This document shows, in pieces, positions 16,487 through 25,892 of a stretch of DNA of 40,566 nt. This stretch comes from Armatimonadia bacterium (GTDB taxonomy: Bacteria; Armatimonadota; Zipacnadia; UBA1398). The translations under genes were made by a program, and so were the position numbers. The stretch lies in the NCBI GenBank assembly GCA_014730065.1, contig WJIW01000117.1, positions 1 to 40,566 of the forward strand, written 5' to 3'. Below the pieces are notes generated by a model. The model worked only from the letters and a program-made list of their open reading frames with translations. It had not been told where the DNA came from and ran no database searches. Each line of letters begins with the position of its first letter. The first letter of the stretch is position 1.

Positions 16487-17785
16487 TCACAACTTGACGG
16501 CGAACTCCTCCAGTCGCCCGCGCAGGTCCTCGGGCACTCGGGCGACGACGCGTATGCCGTCCTCCGTGTACTCCTGCTCGAGCAGGCTGCCCCGCTCGTG
16601 CAGCTCCGAGACCAGGCTCATCTGGTCGAAGGGAAGATGGGCCTCGATCTGACGATCACCCGCCTCGGCGTGGCCGTCGATGGCCTGGATGAGCTCCTCG
16701 ATACCGTCGCCCGTGCGCGCCGAGACCTTCAGCACGTCGGGCTCGGAGGTCGAGGGCAGTCCATCGTCCAGCTTCGCGACGGTATCGCACTTGTTGAGTA
16801 CGGTCACGATGGGCAGGTCCAGGGCGCCGATCTCGTCCAAGGTCTCCAGGACGCTGCCGATCTTCTCCGCCGCTTGGGGATCGCCGGCATCGACCACATG
16901 GAGCAGGAGGTCCGCGTCCCGCGCCTCCTCCAGCGTCGAGCTGAAGGCGGCGATGAGGCTCGTCGGCAGGCGGTCGATGAATCCGACGGTATCGGTAACG
17001 ACCACGCGCCTGCCGCCCGGCAGCTCGACGCCCTTGGTGGTGGCGTCGAGGGTCGCGAAGAGCATGTTGTCCACGTACGTCTCCGCCCCCGCCAGCCGGT
17101 TGAGCAAGGTGGATTTGCCCGCATTGGTGTACCCCACCAGGGCGACCCGGAAGGGTCCCACGCCATCGCGCGAATCCCGCTCCATCCGCCGACGCTTGCC
17201 GATCTCCTCGATCTCCTTGCGTAGCCTGGAGATGCGGTTGCGGATGCGCCGGCGATCCACCTCCAGCTTCGTCTCACCGGGGCCTCGGGTGCCGATGCCG
17301 CCGGCTAGCCGGGAGAGCACCTCGCCCCGACCCATGAGCCGGGGCAGGCGGTACTCGAGCTGGGCCAGCTCCACCTGGACCTTGCCCTCGCGAGACCGCG
17401 CTCGGTGGGCGAAGATGTCCAGGATCACCTCGGTGCGATCCACCACGGGCGTATCCAGGATCTTCTCCATGTTGCGCTGTTGGGCGGGGGTCAGGGGGTC
17501 GCTGGTAGCGACCACCGTGGCCTCCTCCAGCACCAGCAGCTCCTTGGCTTCCTGGACCTTGCCCTTGCCCAGGTACGTCTTAGGATCGGGCTTACTTAGC
17601 TTCTGGCTCACCATGGCCACGGGGTCGAGCCACGCATTGCGAGCCAGCTCCTCCATCTCGGCGAAGGTGCGCTCGAAGGTGCCATCGCCCGGATCCATGC
17701 CGAGGACGATCGCACGCTCGGCCTGCTGGGCCAGGCCCTTCTCGGCGCGTATGTCTACCCAGTCAAAGCGTTGCTGTTCCGCCAT
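16487..17785 (-). CDS. hflX: GTPase HflX
   Basis: GIGTRGPGETKLEVDRRRIRNRISRLRKEI and GYTNAGKSTLLNRLAGA, DTVGFIDRLPTSLIAAFSSTLEE: diagnostic HflX motifs. Confidence 0.96.
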   Translation of the reverse strand: MAEQQRFDWVDIRAEKGLAQQAERAIVLGMDPGDGTFERTFAEMEELARNAWLDPVAMVSQKLSKPDPKTYLGKGKVQEAKELLVLEEATVVATSDPLTPAQQRNMEKILDTPVVDRTEVILDIFAHRARSREGKVQVELAQLEYRLPRLMGRGEVLSRLAGGIGTRGPGETKLEVDRRRIRNRISRLRKEIEEIGKRRRMERDSRDGVGPFRVALVGYTNAGKSTLLNRLAGAETYVDNMLFATLDATTKGVELPGGRRVVVTDTVGFIDRLPTSLIAAFSSTLEEARDADLLLHVVDAGDPQAAEKIGSVLETLDEIGALDLPIVTVLNKCDTVAKLDDGLPSTSEPDVLKVSARTGDGIEELIQAIDGHAEAGDRQIEAHLPFDQMSLVSELHERGSLLEQEYTEDGIRVVARVPEDLRGRLEEFAVKL

Positions 17786-17825
17786 GTGTCACTCCCTTGC
17801 ACAGGGAGGCACGCTTCCTCGGGGC

Positions 17826-19010
17826 TCACCCAAAGCTGAGGCCCAGGCGGCTGATCCGCGCTATGGCCTCGGCGATGCGAGCCTCCACGTCATCGGCCCT
17901 AAGGGTCAGCGAGAACCTGATGAATCCCTCGCCGTACTCGCCGTAGGACGAGCCGGGAATGGTGATGACGTGAGCCTCGGAGAGGATCCTCGCCGACGCG
18001 TCGGCCGAGGTCATCCCCTTGGGGCTCGGAGCCCATACGAAGAAGGTGCCCTGGGGCGGGTCCACCGGCCATCCGATGGACCGAAGCCCCTCGACTAGAG
18101 TATCCCGCCGCGACTGGTAGACGTCGCGCACCATGCGGGCGTGGTCCCCTCCGCGAGCGAGGGTGACGGCGCCCGCCTGCTGCAGGGCGGGGAAGACGTT
18201 GGAGTCCACGTACGACTTCATGCGCGACACGCCGGCCACGCCGTCCCTGGATCCGCAGACCCAGCCGAGTCGCCAGCCGGTCATGCAGTAGGTCTTGGAG
18301 AAGGAGTGGAACTCGATCGCCCGCTCCATCCCTCCATCGACCGCCAGGATCGAGGGCGGGGCCTCGTGGCCGTAGTACAGCTCCGAGTACGCCGCATCGT
18401 TGCAGATGAGGATGTCGTGCTTCTCGGCGAACTCGATGGCCCGCTTGAAGAACTCCTCGGTGGCCACGGCTCCCGTGGGGTTGTGGGGGTAGTTCAGGTA
18501 CAGGAGCTTGGCTCGACCGGCGATGTCCTCGGGTATGGCGTCCAGATCGGGCAGGTAGCCCGCCTCGGGGAGCAGAGGCATGGCGTAGGCCTCACCGCCG
18601 GCGAACTGGGTGTTGAAGGTGTACACGCCATAGCCGGGGGTGGGCACCAAGCTGACGTCGCCCGTGTCGATGTACGCCCAGGCCGCCTTGGCCAGGGCCT
18701 CCTTGGAGCCGATGGTGACCTTGACCTCACCCTTGGGGTCGAGATCGACGCCGAACCGCTCCCCGAACCAGGTAGAGACCGATTCCAGGAATGCGGGCAG
18801 GCCGTACGAGCTCTCATCATAGTTGTTCATCGGTCCAACTTCGATGGCGCTCGCCAGGGCTTGCTTGGCGCACTCCGGTGGCGGCAGGTCGGGGTCACCG
18901 ATGCCGAAGTCGATCAGATCCCAGCCTTCCGCCAGGGCCCGGTCTTTGAGCCGGGCTATCTCGGCGAAGGGGTAGGGTGGTATGGCCTGTAGGCGCTGGG
19001 CTTGCTCCAA
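17826..19010 (-). CDS. dapL: LL-diaminopimelate aminotransferase-like class I aminotransferase
   Basis: LQAIPPYPFAEIARLKDRALAEGWDLIDFGIGDPDLPPP, YLNYPHNPTGAVA, HSFSKTYCMTGWRLGWVCG; adjacent to dapF. Confidence 0.82.
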   Translation of the reverse strand: MEQAQRLQAIPPYPFAEIARLKDRALAEGWDLIDFGIGDPDLPPPECAKQALASAIEVGPMNNYDESSYGLPAFLESVSTWFGERFGVDLDPKGEVKVTIGSKEALAKAAWAYIDTGDVSLVPTPGYGVYTFNTQFAGGEAYAMPLLPEAGYLPDLDAIPEDIAGRAKLLYLNYPHNPTGAVATEEFFKRAIEFAEKHDILICNDAAYSELYYGHEAPPSILAVDGGMERAIEFHSFSKTYCMTGWRLGWVCGSRDGVAGVSRMKSYVDSNVFPALQQAGAVTLARGGDHARMVRDVYQSRRDTLVEGLRSIGWPVDPPQGTFFVWAPSPKGMTSADASARILSEAHVITIPGSSYGEYGEGFIRFSLTLRADDVEARIAEAIARISRLGLSFG

Positions 19011-19094
19011 AGGGGCTCCTCCTCAGTAGCCGGGTATGTCCGCCGACCCCTGGGGCCGGCGCTAGGTCGCGAGAAGTCGATCCATGGAATGGGG

Positions 19095-19964
19095 TTAGAG
19101 TCGAGGAAGCCGATCGAGCTCGATCTCGCCCACGAAGGCGGTTACCGCCGGTCCGCGCATCAGTACGTTCCCCTCGGGTTTCCAGTGGATCCGTAGGTCC
19201 CCTCCGGGCATGTGGACCACGGCCTGTCTTCCCGAGCGGCCGGAGACGGCGCCGGCGACCGTGGCTGCGCACGCACCCGTGCCGCACGCTAGGGTCAGTC
19301 CGGCTCCGCGCTCCCAAACGCGCAGGGAGAGCTCGTCATCGGCTATCACTTGGACCAGATGAACATTGGTTCTCTCCGGAAACTCCTCATGGTGCTCGAT
19401 CGCCGGACCGAGATGGGCGAGATCCATCGCGCTCGGGTCCTCGACGAATATAACACAATGGGGGTTGCCCATGGAAACGCAGGTTACCGGGAAGGCCTGA
19501 TCGCCCACCATCAGGGTCTCGTCGATCACGTGGGCGGCGGGGTCTTGGCCCGGTCCGACGCGCATGGGGATGGACGCGCGTCCCAGCAGGGGACGCCCCA
19601 TGTCCACCTCCACCTCGCCGGCATCGGGACGCTCGGAGGCCAGCAGCCGGGCCGTCGTCACTCCGCCCGGAGTGTCTATGGTAATCGCGTCGGCCGTGGT
19701 TCGTCCCGTATGCCTCAGGAACCGGGCGAAGCAGCGGAGTCCGTTGCCGCACATGCCGCGGGTGCCGTCGGGGTTGACCATGATCATCTCGAAGTCGGCG
19801 GCGTCGGAGGGCACAGCGATGAGGACCCCATCGGATCCGATGCCGAAGGTGCGGTCACACAGACCCGGCGCTGCCTCCTCCGCGTCCCTCGCCACCTCGG
19901 GGTCGTCCAGAGCATCCACCACGACGAAGTCATTGCCTAGTCCGTGTAACTTATGGAACGTCAA
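19095..19964 (-). CDS. dapF: Diaminopimelate epimerase
   Basis: FHKLHGLGNDFVVVDA, NPDGTRGMCGNGLRCFARFL, SMGNPHCVIFVED, ERGAGLTLACGTGACAA: both catalytic Cys contexts present. Confidence 0.96.
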   Translation of the reverse strand: MTFHKLHGLGNDFVVVDALDDPEVARDAEEAAPGLCDRTFGIGSDGVLIAVPSDAADFEMIMVNPDGTRGMCGNGLRCFARFLRHTGRTTADAITIDTPGGVTTARLLASERPDAGEVEVDMGRPLLGRASIPMRVGPGQDPAAHVIDETLMVGDQAFPVTCVSMGNPHCVIFVEDPSAMDLAHLGPAIEHHEEFPERTNVHLVQVIADDELSLRVWERGAGLTLACGTGACAATVAGAVSGRSGRQAVVHMPGGDLRIHWKPEGNVLMRGPAVTAFVGEIELDRLPRL

Positions 19965-19991
19965 AGAGCGGCCAGCACCTTCCCGGCGGAA

Positions 19992-22211
19992 TCAGCGCGA
20001 TGCCTCATCCTCATTGGTCGGCGGGAGTTCGACGCGGGTAACCTCGCCTCCTCGTACCACAATCTCATCATCGTAACTGGCCCCCTGGGGGCTGAGGACG
20101 CTGACGGCGTAGCGCCCCGGCAGTACCTCGACGAGCTCACCCGAATCCAGGGTCGCCGCGGGCTCGGGCTCCGCGCCCTCGGTCAGCCGGTACAGCCCGA
20201 TACGCGCCTGGGTTCCCAATGCCAGGGAGACCGCTCCCGTGGCTCCGAACTGCACGACTCCGTCCTCGGCCTCGCGGATCTCCAGGTCGGTGACCAGAAG
20301 CCGGGGATAGGTCCACAGATCCAGCTCGTAGGAGCCCGGCAGAATGTCCTGACCCCGGCCCGTGACGCCGCTGGCCAGGGCATCGCCGGTCACCGCGTCG
20401 ATGACGTTGTACTTGACCCTGGCGGGGTCTCCAGCGTGATTCAGCAGCCCAACGAGGAGGCGGACCAGTCGGCCCAGGGAGTGGGTGGTCACCTGCCCGG
20501 ACGTCACGTCCAACTCCAGGCTCGCATCGGGCCAGCCTGCCAAGGAAACCTCGTACCGGCCCGGGGACACGAGCACCGTGTCGCCCGTCAGGCCCGCGAT
20601 CAGCTCGTCGGGATTGTGCACCGGGCGTGCCGTCCAGGCCCACTCGACGGGCTGGCCATCGGAGCTCAGCAGCTCCACACGAATGGCGCCCTGGGCGGGT
20701 ACGTCGATCCGACGCCCTTGCCCCGGCTCCAGGCGTACCTGCATCTCCGTGGGCGGCCGGGTGTCGAGTCGGAGATCCCATGATCCGGGCGGAGCGAGCA
20801 GCGCCCTATTCGTCTCGCCGGTCAGCGGGTCGCCGCCATCGCGGCTAAGGCTGAAGGCCACGGTGGCCTCGGCCTCCGGACCCTCCAGCGTCACGTGCAG
20901 GCGAACCCAGTCGGACAGATCCACCTCGGTAAGCTCTCCGGCCACAACGCCAACGCGATCACTTCGGTACTGGGGTCCGTCGGTGCTGACGACCCGGTAA
21001 GTGCCCGGCGGAAGTGGAACCCACTGCCCCATGCGAGCCCCGCCCACGCGCTGGCTCGATCCGTCGACCTGGATCTCGATGGGATATGCCTGGCCTTCGG
21101 GCTCGGGCGGAGCGACCCGCAGCGCGCCCATCTCGCCCAGCCTCTGTACTCCGCTGGCGTACATCTCCACGGCGCGCGTCAGGTTGGGCCGGGTGAAGAC
21201 TAAAGCCCGGTACAGCCCCTCGTCCAAGGCGATGGGGCGTCCCGCAAGGATCCAGCCACGGGGACCGGGCTCGCCCGGCTCATAGAAGATAATGGGGGTG
21301 GGCGGCAGGTCGATGGGCGAGTGGATCACCGGCGTGAGGGTGAGGGCGCCTCCGACGGGGGCCAGATAGCCCCCCGCATCGACCGCGATGTCGTCGTCCC
21401 AGAGCAGCTCGACGTTGCGCCACCCATCCGCCTCCTCGGGTGACTGGTAACTCAGTGCGACGGCTCTGCCAAGGCTGGATGCGATGTCCTCGGCGGCGGC
21501 TCCAGCCCCGGCTACATCGCCTAGGGACACGACCTGCCCGCCGCTGGCCCGGGCGGCCTCGACGACCGATGGCTCCCCGCCGACCGATGCCGAAAGAGAG
21601 TGGATCACGCCGCCGGCGAAGGGCGCCAGCACCGCGGGGGCGTTCCTGGCCACATGGGATACGGGGTCCTGGCCGGCGTGCAGCACGACCATGCAGCGGG
21701 GACCGGGGGCTTCGGCCAGGGCATCGATGGCCGCCACTATGCCGTCCCGCACCCGGCCCACGGGATCGGCGAAGAGCTCCGCGACCACGCTCCGGAGCCG
21801 GTCGCCCCCTCGGGCGAATCCGACGGTCCGGACCGTCTCTCCCGCTAGCACGATGCCGATCTGGGTCTCGGGTGGCAGGCTCGAGGCAAGAGAGGCCAGG
21901 GCCGCGGCGAAGACCGCGCGCTCCTTCTCAGCCTCGGGTCCGCACTCGATGACCACGACGAGCCAGAAGGGCTCGGTCTCGCGCACCTGGATGGGAACTG
22001 GCGGGGCGTCGCCCTCCACGGCACGAGCGGCCGGGAGCTGGCCATCCTCCAGCTCACCCGGATCCACGATCACCTCGACACACGGGGGCTGGGACGAGTA
22101 GGTGGACAGGACCTCGGGAGCGACGGTCTGCGCCGTCGCCGCCCCGACGAAACAGAGACACGCCCAGGCGCCCAGGGCTGCACGTAGGATGTTGGTCGGC
22201 ACCGTTCTCAA
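19992..22211 (-). CDS. Secreted VWA-like protein with tandem C-terminal beta-sandwich-like repeats
   Basis: Signal peptide MRTVPTNILRAALGAWACLCFVGAATAQ; Rossmann-like segment PFWLVVVIECGPEAEKERAVF..; recurring LxPGxYxVxL..V..G..T.V units. Confidence 0.6.
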   Translation of the reverse strand: MRTVPTNILRAALGAWACLCFVGAATAQTVAPEVLSTYSSQPPCVEVIVDPGELEDGQLPAARAVEGDAPPVPIQVRETEPFWLVVVIECGPEAEKERAVFAAALASLASSLPPETQIGIVLAGETVRTVGFARGGDRLRSVVAELFADPVGRVRDGIVAAIDALAEAPGPRCMVVLHAGQDPVSHVARNAPAVLAPFAGGVIHSLSASVGGEPSVVEAARASGGQVVSLGDVAGAGAAAEDIASSLGRAVALSYQSPEEADGWRNVELLWDDDIAVDAGGYLAPVGGALTLTPVIHSPIDLPPTPIIFYEPGEPGPRGWILAGRPIALDEGLYRALVFTRPNLTRAVEMYASGVQRLGEMGALRVAPPEPEGQAYPIEIQVDGSSQRVGGARMGQWVPLPPGTYRVVSTDGPQYRSDRVGVVAGELTEVDLSDWVRLHVTLEGPEAEATVAFSLSRDGGDPLTGETNRALLAPPGSWDLRLDTRPPTEMQVRLEPGQGRRIDVPAQGAIRVELLSSDGQPVEWAWTARPVHNPDELIAGLTGDTVLVSPGRYEVSLAGWPDASLELDVTSGQVTTHSLGRLVRLLVGLLNHAGDPARVKYNVIDAVTGDALASGVTGRGQDILPGSYELDLWTYPRLLVTDLEIREAEDGVVQFGATGAVSLALGTQARIGLYRLTEGAEPEPAATLDSGELVEVLPGRYAVSVLSPQGASYDDEIVVRGGEVTRVELPPTNEDEASR

Positions 22212-22501
22212 CCGTCGTCTTCCTCCCTACCCGTATTGTAGGGGCGTCGCCCCCCGATGGGTAGGGTAGCGGCTCGGGAGGCCAATGGGAACGAGGATAG
22301 GCGAAGGAGCCGCCGGTGGCGAATGTCATCTCCCACCCAACCGCCGGGGGATGGCGAGGGGCTCGGTCCAGCCGGGTCGAGCCACCGCAACCCTCCGTTC
22401 GGACGCGAAACCTGGCCGTTGGGCCGCCGGCGGAGGAGAAGGGTACGCCCGGGGTGTAACCTGAGTACTCCGACCGGCCATTGGGAGGGGAGTGAGGTAC
22501 C

Positions 22502-23554
22502 CTGAAAGCAGTCGTTCTCGCCGCGGGCGAGGGAACGCGGATGCGGCCTCTGACGCTTACCCGGCCGAAGGTGCTGGTCCCCGCCGCGGGCTCGCCTCTC
22601 CTCGATCACGTCTTCCGCCGCCTGGCCGTCGCGGGCGTGGACAGCGCGCTCCTGGTGACCATGTACCTGCCCGAGCAGGTCGAGTCATGGGCCCGGGCGG
22701 CCGATCGCTATGGCATCGACATCGATCTGATCCACCAGCCCCGGGACCGCTACGGCACCGGGGCAGCCACACTCACGGCCAGGGATTGGGTCGACGGATC
22801 GGCCTTCCTCATGACCTTTGGCGACGTACTTGCCTCGGAGAGCCACTATCCAGCCCTCGTCGGGCTCCACAAGCGCCATCCCGATGCGACCATCCTCTCG
22901 GCCCATCGAGAGGAGATGGTGCGAGGAGGCCTGGTGCAGATCGATGGCGATGGCATTCTGGAGGCGATCATCGAGCGTCCGTCGGCTCCCGTGCCGTCGG
23001 GCCTGATCAACGCCGGCATCTTCCTGCTGCAGCCTGGCATCTTCGACGACCTCCAAGACTTGGCGCCCTCGCCTCGGGGCGAGTACGAGCTGACGGACGT
23101 GTTCCAGAAGATGGCCGAAGAGGGCCGGGCGCCCAAAGTGCTGGAGACCGACGACTACTGGGTGAACGTGAGCGGCGGCCCCGAGATCCTCGAGGTGCAG
23201 CGCCGGGTGCTCGATGAGTGGACTTCCGCGGCCGACGGCGACGGGGTCTTCATCGAGGAGGGTGCCGAAGTCTCCGGCGATGCTGAGCTGCGCGGGCCCC
23301 TGCGAATCTCGGCGGGGGCCAAGGTCGGGGCGGCTCATATCGGACCGTACGCTTCGGTCGGCGATGGGGCCCATGTGGACGATGGATCGGCGCTCGAAGA
23401 GTGTGGCGTCCTCCCCGGCGCCCACGTCGGCAGCGATTGCCGGCTGAGGTACGCCATTATCGGCGCGGGCGCGCGCATGGCCGACCGTGCGCGCCTCTGG
23501 GGCGAGGTGGACCGCACCTCGATCCTGGCCGACGGTGAGGAGCATGGTACCTGA
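22502..23554 (+). CDS. Sugar-nucleotide nucleotidyltransferase (NTP_transferase + left-handed beta-helix); probable CTG start
   Basis: LKAVVLAAGEGTRMRPLTLTRPKVLVPAAGSPLLDHVFRRL signature; GGGAGGGGAG upstream of CTG at 22502; in-frame TGA at 22493. Confidence 0.82.
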   Translation: MKAVVLAAGEGTRMRPLTLTRPKVLVPAAGSPLLDHVFRRLAVAGVDSALLVTMYLPEQVESWARAADRYGIDIDLIHQPRDRYGTGAATLTARDWVDGSAFLMTFGDVLASESHYPALVGLHKRHPDATILSAHREEMVRGGLVQIDGDGILEAIIERPSAPVPSGLINAGIFLLQPGIFDDLQDLAPSPRGEYELTDVFQKMAEEGRAPKVLETDDYWVNVSGGPEILEVQRRVLDEWTSAADGDGVFIEEGAEVSGDAELRGPLRISAGAKVGAAHIGPYASVGDGAHVDDGSALEECGVLPGAHVGSDCRLRYAIIGAGARMADRARLWGEVDRTSILADGEEHGT

Positions 23555-24045
23555 TGTACCGTCGGCGTCCGTCTCGCCAGCAATCGGGGGGGCACGAGCC
23601 ACGGGATTGGGCGAAGATCGATCATGTCGTCCAGCGGCTGACGGCTGTGCTGGAGACACATGCGGCCCTTTCGGAGCGCATGCTGAGAGCGGCCGAGGCC
23701 GGAGATGCCGACAGCCTGGACAGCCTGATCGACGAGGCCGGACGTGAGCTTCAGCAGCTACCGCCTCTACAGATGGAGCTGGAGACCCACTGGCCGGGAG
23801 AGCCGGAGGAGCGGGAGCGCCATCTCGAGCAGGCTCCAGGTGATGTGCGAGACCGATGCCACCGCCTGACTGAGCTCACGCGCAGGGCGGAGGATCTGGA
23901 TGGGCGGGTGGCTGCGGCCCTGGAGGCCCAGATAGGCACACTGGAAGGTCAGCAGCGTGCGGTACGGCACGAGAAGAGGACGGGATCGAAGTTCCACCGT
24001 GGCATAGATGATAGGGGCGGCGGCCTCATCGACCGCACCCGGTAA
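23554..24045 (+). CDS. Predicted helical protein, possibly FlgN-like
   Basis: Overlaps upstream stop (TGATG); helical WAKIDHVVQRLTAVLETHAALSERMLRAAEAGDADSLDSLIDEAGRELQQL; position ahead of chemotaxis/flagellar-type genes. Confidence 0.5.
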   Translation: MYRRRPSRQQSGGHEPRDWAKIDHVVQRLTAVLETHAALSERMLRAAEAGDADSLDSLIDEAGRELQQLPPLQMELETHWPGEPEERERHLEQAPGDVRDRCHRLTELTRRAEDLDGRVAAALEAQIGTLEGQQRAVRHEKRTGSKFHRGIDDRGGGLIDRTR

Positions 24046-24150
24046 GAGGCGGCGTACGTAGCCACCGGCTAGGGCTTGATCGAGCGTGAAGGGAACGACG
24101 CGACCTCGGTAGCGAGGTCCGGATTCCACACACGGAAGGGGTGGACGGCG

Positions 24151-24753
24151 ATGCAGTTCAACGAGATCCAGCTGGATGCCTTACGCGAGATCGGCAACAT
24201 CGGGGCCGGCAACGCCGCCACGGCCTTATCCGAGCTGATCCAGACGAAGGTGGACATCACCGTCCCCGAGGTGCGGGTGATCGAGACCACCAAGATCCCG
24301 GACATGGTGGGAGGGCCGGAGCGGGAGGTGGTAGCGTGCCTCTTCGGTCTGTCGGGTGGGCTCGAGGGAGCGGCGATGTACGTGTTCCCATTGGAGGAGG
24401 CGAAGTACCTCTCCGACCGCATGCTCCAGCAGCCCGAAGGCACGACCACGGAGATGGGCGAGATGGAGCAGTCGGTGATCGGCGAGGTGGGCAACATCCT
24501 GACAGGCTCCTACATGACCGCCATGCAGGGCTTCACAGGCATCGCGTCCAACCTCAGCCCCCCGGCGGTCACGGTATCGCAGGCCATGGTGATCTTCAGC
24601 GAGGCATCGGTGATCGCCAGCACCTTCGCTGACTGGACCATCTGGGTCGAGACGGACTTCATCGTGGAGGAAGGTCACCTCAAGGCTTACCTGTTCCTAT
24701 TGGCCAGCCCCGAGGCCATGGAGCAGGTGCTCACCTCCCTTGGGGTTGGTTGA
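24151..24753 (+). CDS. cheC: Chemotaxis protein CheC (CheY-P phosphatase family)
   Basis: LDALREIGNIGAGNAATALSELI..(first D/ExxN-type site) and EMEQSVIGEVGNILTGSYMTAM (second site). Confidence 0.93.
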   Translation: MQFNEIQLDALREIGNIGAGNAATALSELIQTKVDITVPEVRVIETTKIPDMVGGPEREVVACLFGLSGGLEGAAMYVFPLEEAKYLSDRMLQQPEGTTTEMGEMEQSVIGEVGNILTGSYMTAMQGFTGIASNLSPPAVTVSQAMVIFSEASVIASTFADWTIWVETDFIVEEGHLKAYLFLLASPEAMEQVLTSLGVG

Positions 24754-24755
24754 CG

Positions 24756-25250
24756 ATGGGCTCAACGGTCGCGGTGGGGATGTCCGAGGTCAAGGTATCG
24801 GCACGAGCGGGGGACACCTTGGTTGCCTTGGGACTAGGATCCTGTATAGGGGTGTGTCTCTACGACCGTAGAGCGAAGGTTGCGGCTATGGTTCACGTGA
24901 TGCTGCCGGAGAGCAATGGCCGGGGCCAGAGTCCGGGCAAATTCGCCGACACGGGAGTGCCGCTGCTGGTGGAGACGATCGAGAAGGCGGGCGGCAGCAA
25001 GAAGGACTGCCTCTGCGCTATCGGGGGCGGCGCGGAGGTCTTCTCGTTCAGCTCATCGACGCCGGGCTTGGCCATCGGGAAGCGCAATGGCGAGGCGGTG
25101 AAGGCAGCGCTCAAGACTGCCGGGCTGAGGATCATGGCCGAGGACCTGGGTGGCAACGTGGGACGCACCGTATCCCTGGACGTGGCGACGGGCGTCGTCA
25201 AAGTTCGTCCGGTAGGCGGACAAGAGCGTGAACTTGCCAAATTGGGCTAA
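24756..25250 (+). CDS. cheD: Chemoreceptor glutamine deamidase CheD
   Basis: LVALGLGSCIGVCLYDRRAKVAAMVHVMLPES (catalytic GSC and H), KFADTGVPLLVETIEKAG, GGGAEVF. Confidence 0.94.
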   Translation: MGSTVAVGMSEVKVSARAGDTLVALGLGSCIGVCLYDRRAKVAAMVHVMLPESNGRGQSPGKFADTGVPLLVETIEKAGGSKKDCLCAIGGGAEVFSFSSSTPGLAIGKRNGEAVKAALKTAGLRIMAEDLGGNVGRTVSLDVATGVVKVRPVGGQERELAKLG

Positions 25251-25341
25251 TGTTCCGGCGAATCGTTGGCATAACCAGACCAGTAGCATCATATTCCCCA
25301 GGGCGCGCAGAGCGATGCGCCCGAAGGGACGGCGATAAGAC

Positions 25342-25830
25342 ATGTCCGCACCCAAACTGAAGAACTGCTCCCGATGCCGAAACGCCTTCATGGCGGTGCC
25401 CGGTCAGCGCATCTGCCCCAACTGCGTGCGGCAGGAGGAGGAGGTCTTCCTGGAGGTCAAGGAGTTCCTTCGGGACAACCCCGGCTCGTCCATGAAGGAG
25501 GTGGCCGATGCCACGGGGGCTGCCGCCGATGTGGTGATGGGATTCCTCCGCTCGGGCCGTCTGGATGCCAAGCTCGCGCCCAAGGACGCTGGGCTGAGCT
25601 GCGCATCGTGCGGGACCAGCATCTCCTCGGGCCGGCTCTGCGCCAAGTGTGAGGAGAAGACCACCAGCCAGCTCGGCGGTGGCGGGGCCCCCCGCAAGGA
25701 GCCGAAGGAGGAGCCTTCCCGCGGCCCGGGCTACCGGAAGACCAGTACCGACAGCACGCGCAAGACGGCGGGATCGGGTACGACCGAGGTCCGCAGCGGG
25801 TTCGTGGATTACAAGCGCGGGAGGTCCTAG
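25342..25830 (+). CDS. YvyF-like (TIGR03826) flagellar-region zinc-ribbon protein
   Basis: Two Cys4-type motifs (CSRCRNAF..ICPNC; CASCGTSISSGRLCAKC) flanking 'EEEVFLEVKEFLRDNPGSSMKEVADATGAAADVVMGFLRSGRL', matching YvyF architecture. Confidence 0.78.
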   Translation: MSAPKLKNCSRCRNAFMAVPGQRICPNCVRQEEEVFLEVKEFLRDNPGSSMKEVADATGAAADVVMGFLRSGRLDAKLAPKDAGLSCASCGTSISSGRLCAKCEEKTTSQLGGGGAPRKEPKEEPSRGPGYRKTSTDSTRKTAGSGTTEVRSGFVDYKRGRS

Positions 25831-25892
25831 TGGTGCTCCCGGTCGAACCAGACGAAGACGCCAGACACCGCGCAGTCCGAGGATGATGCACT

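Noticed and set aside
22502-23554. Possible GlmU
   Set aside because: Pyrophosphorylase signature present but the C-terminal beta-helix is short and lacks an evident full acetyltransferase domain; called a generic nucleotidyltransferase.
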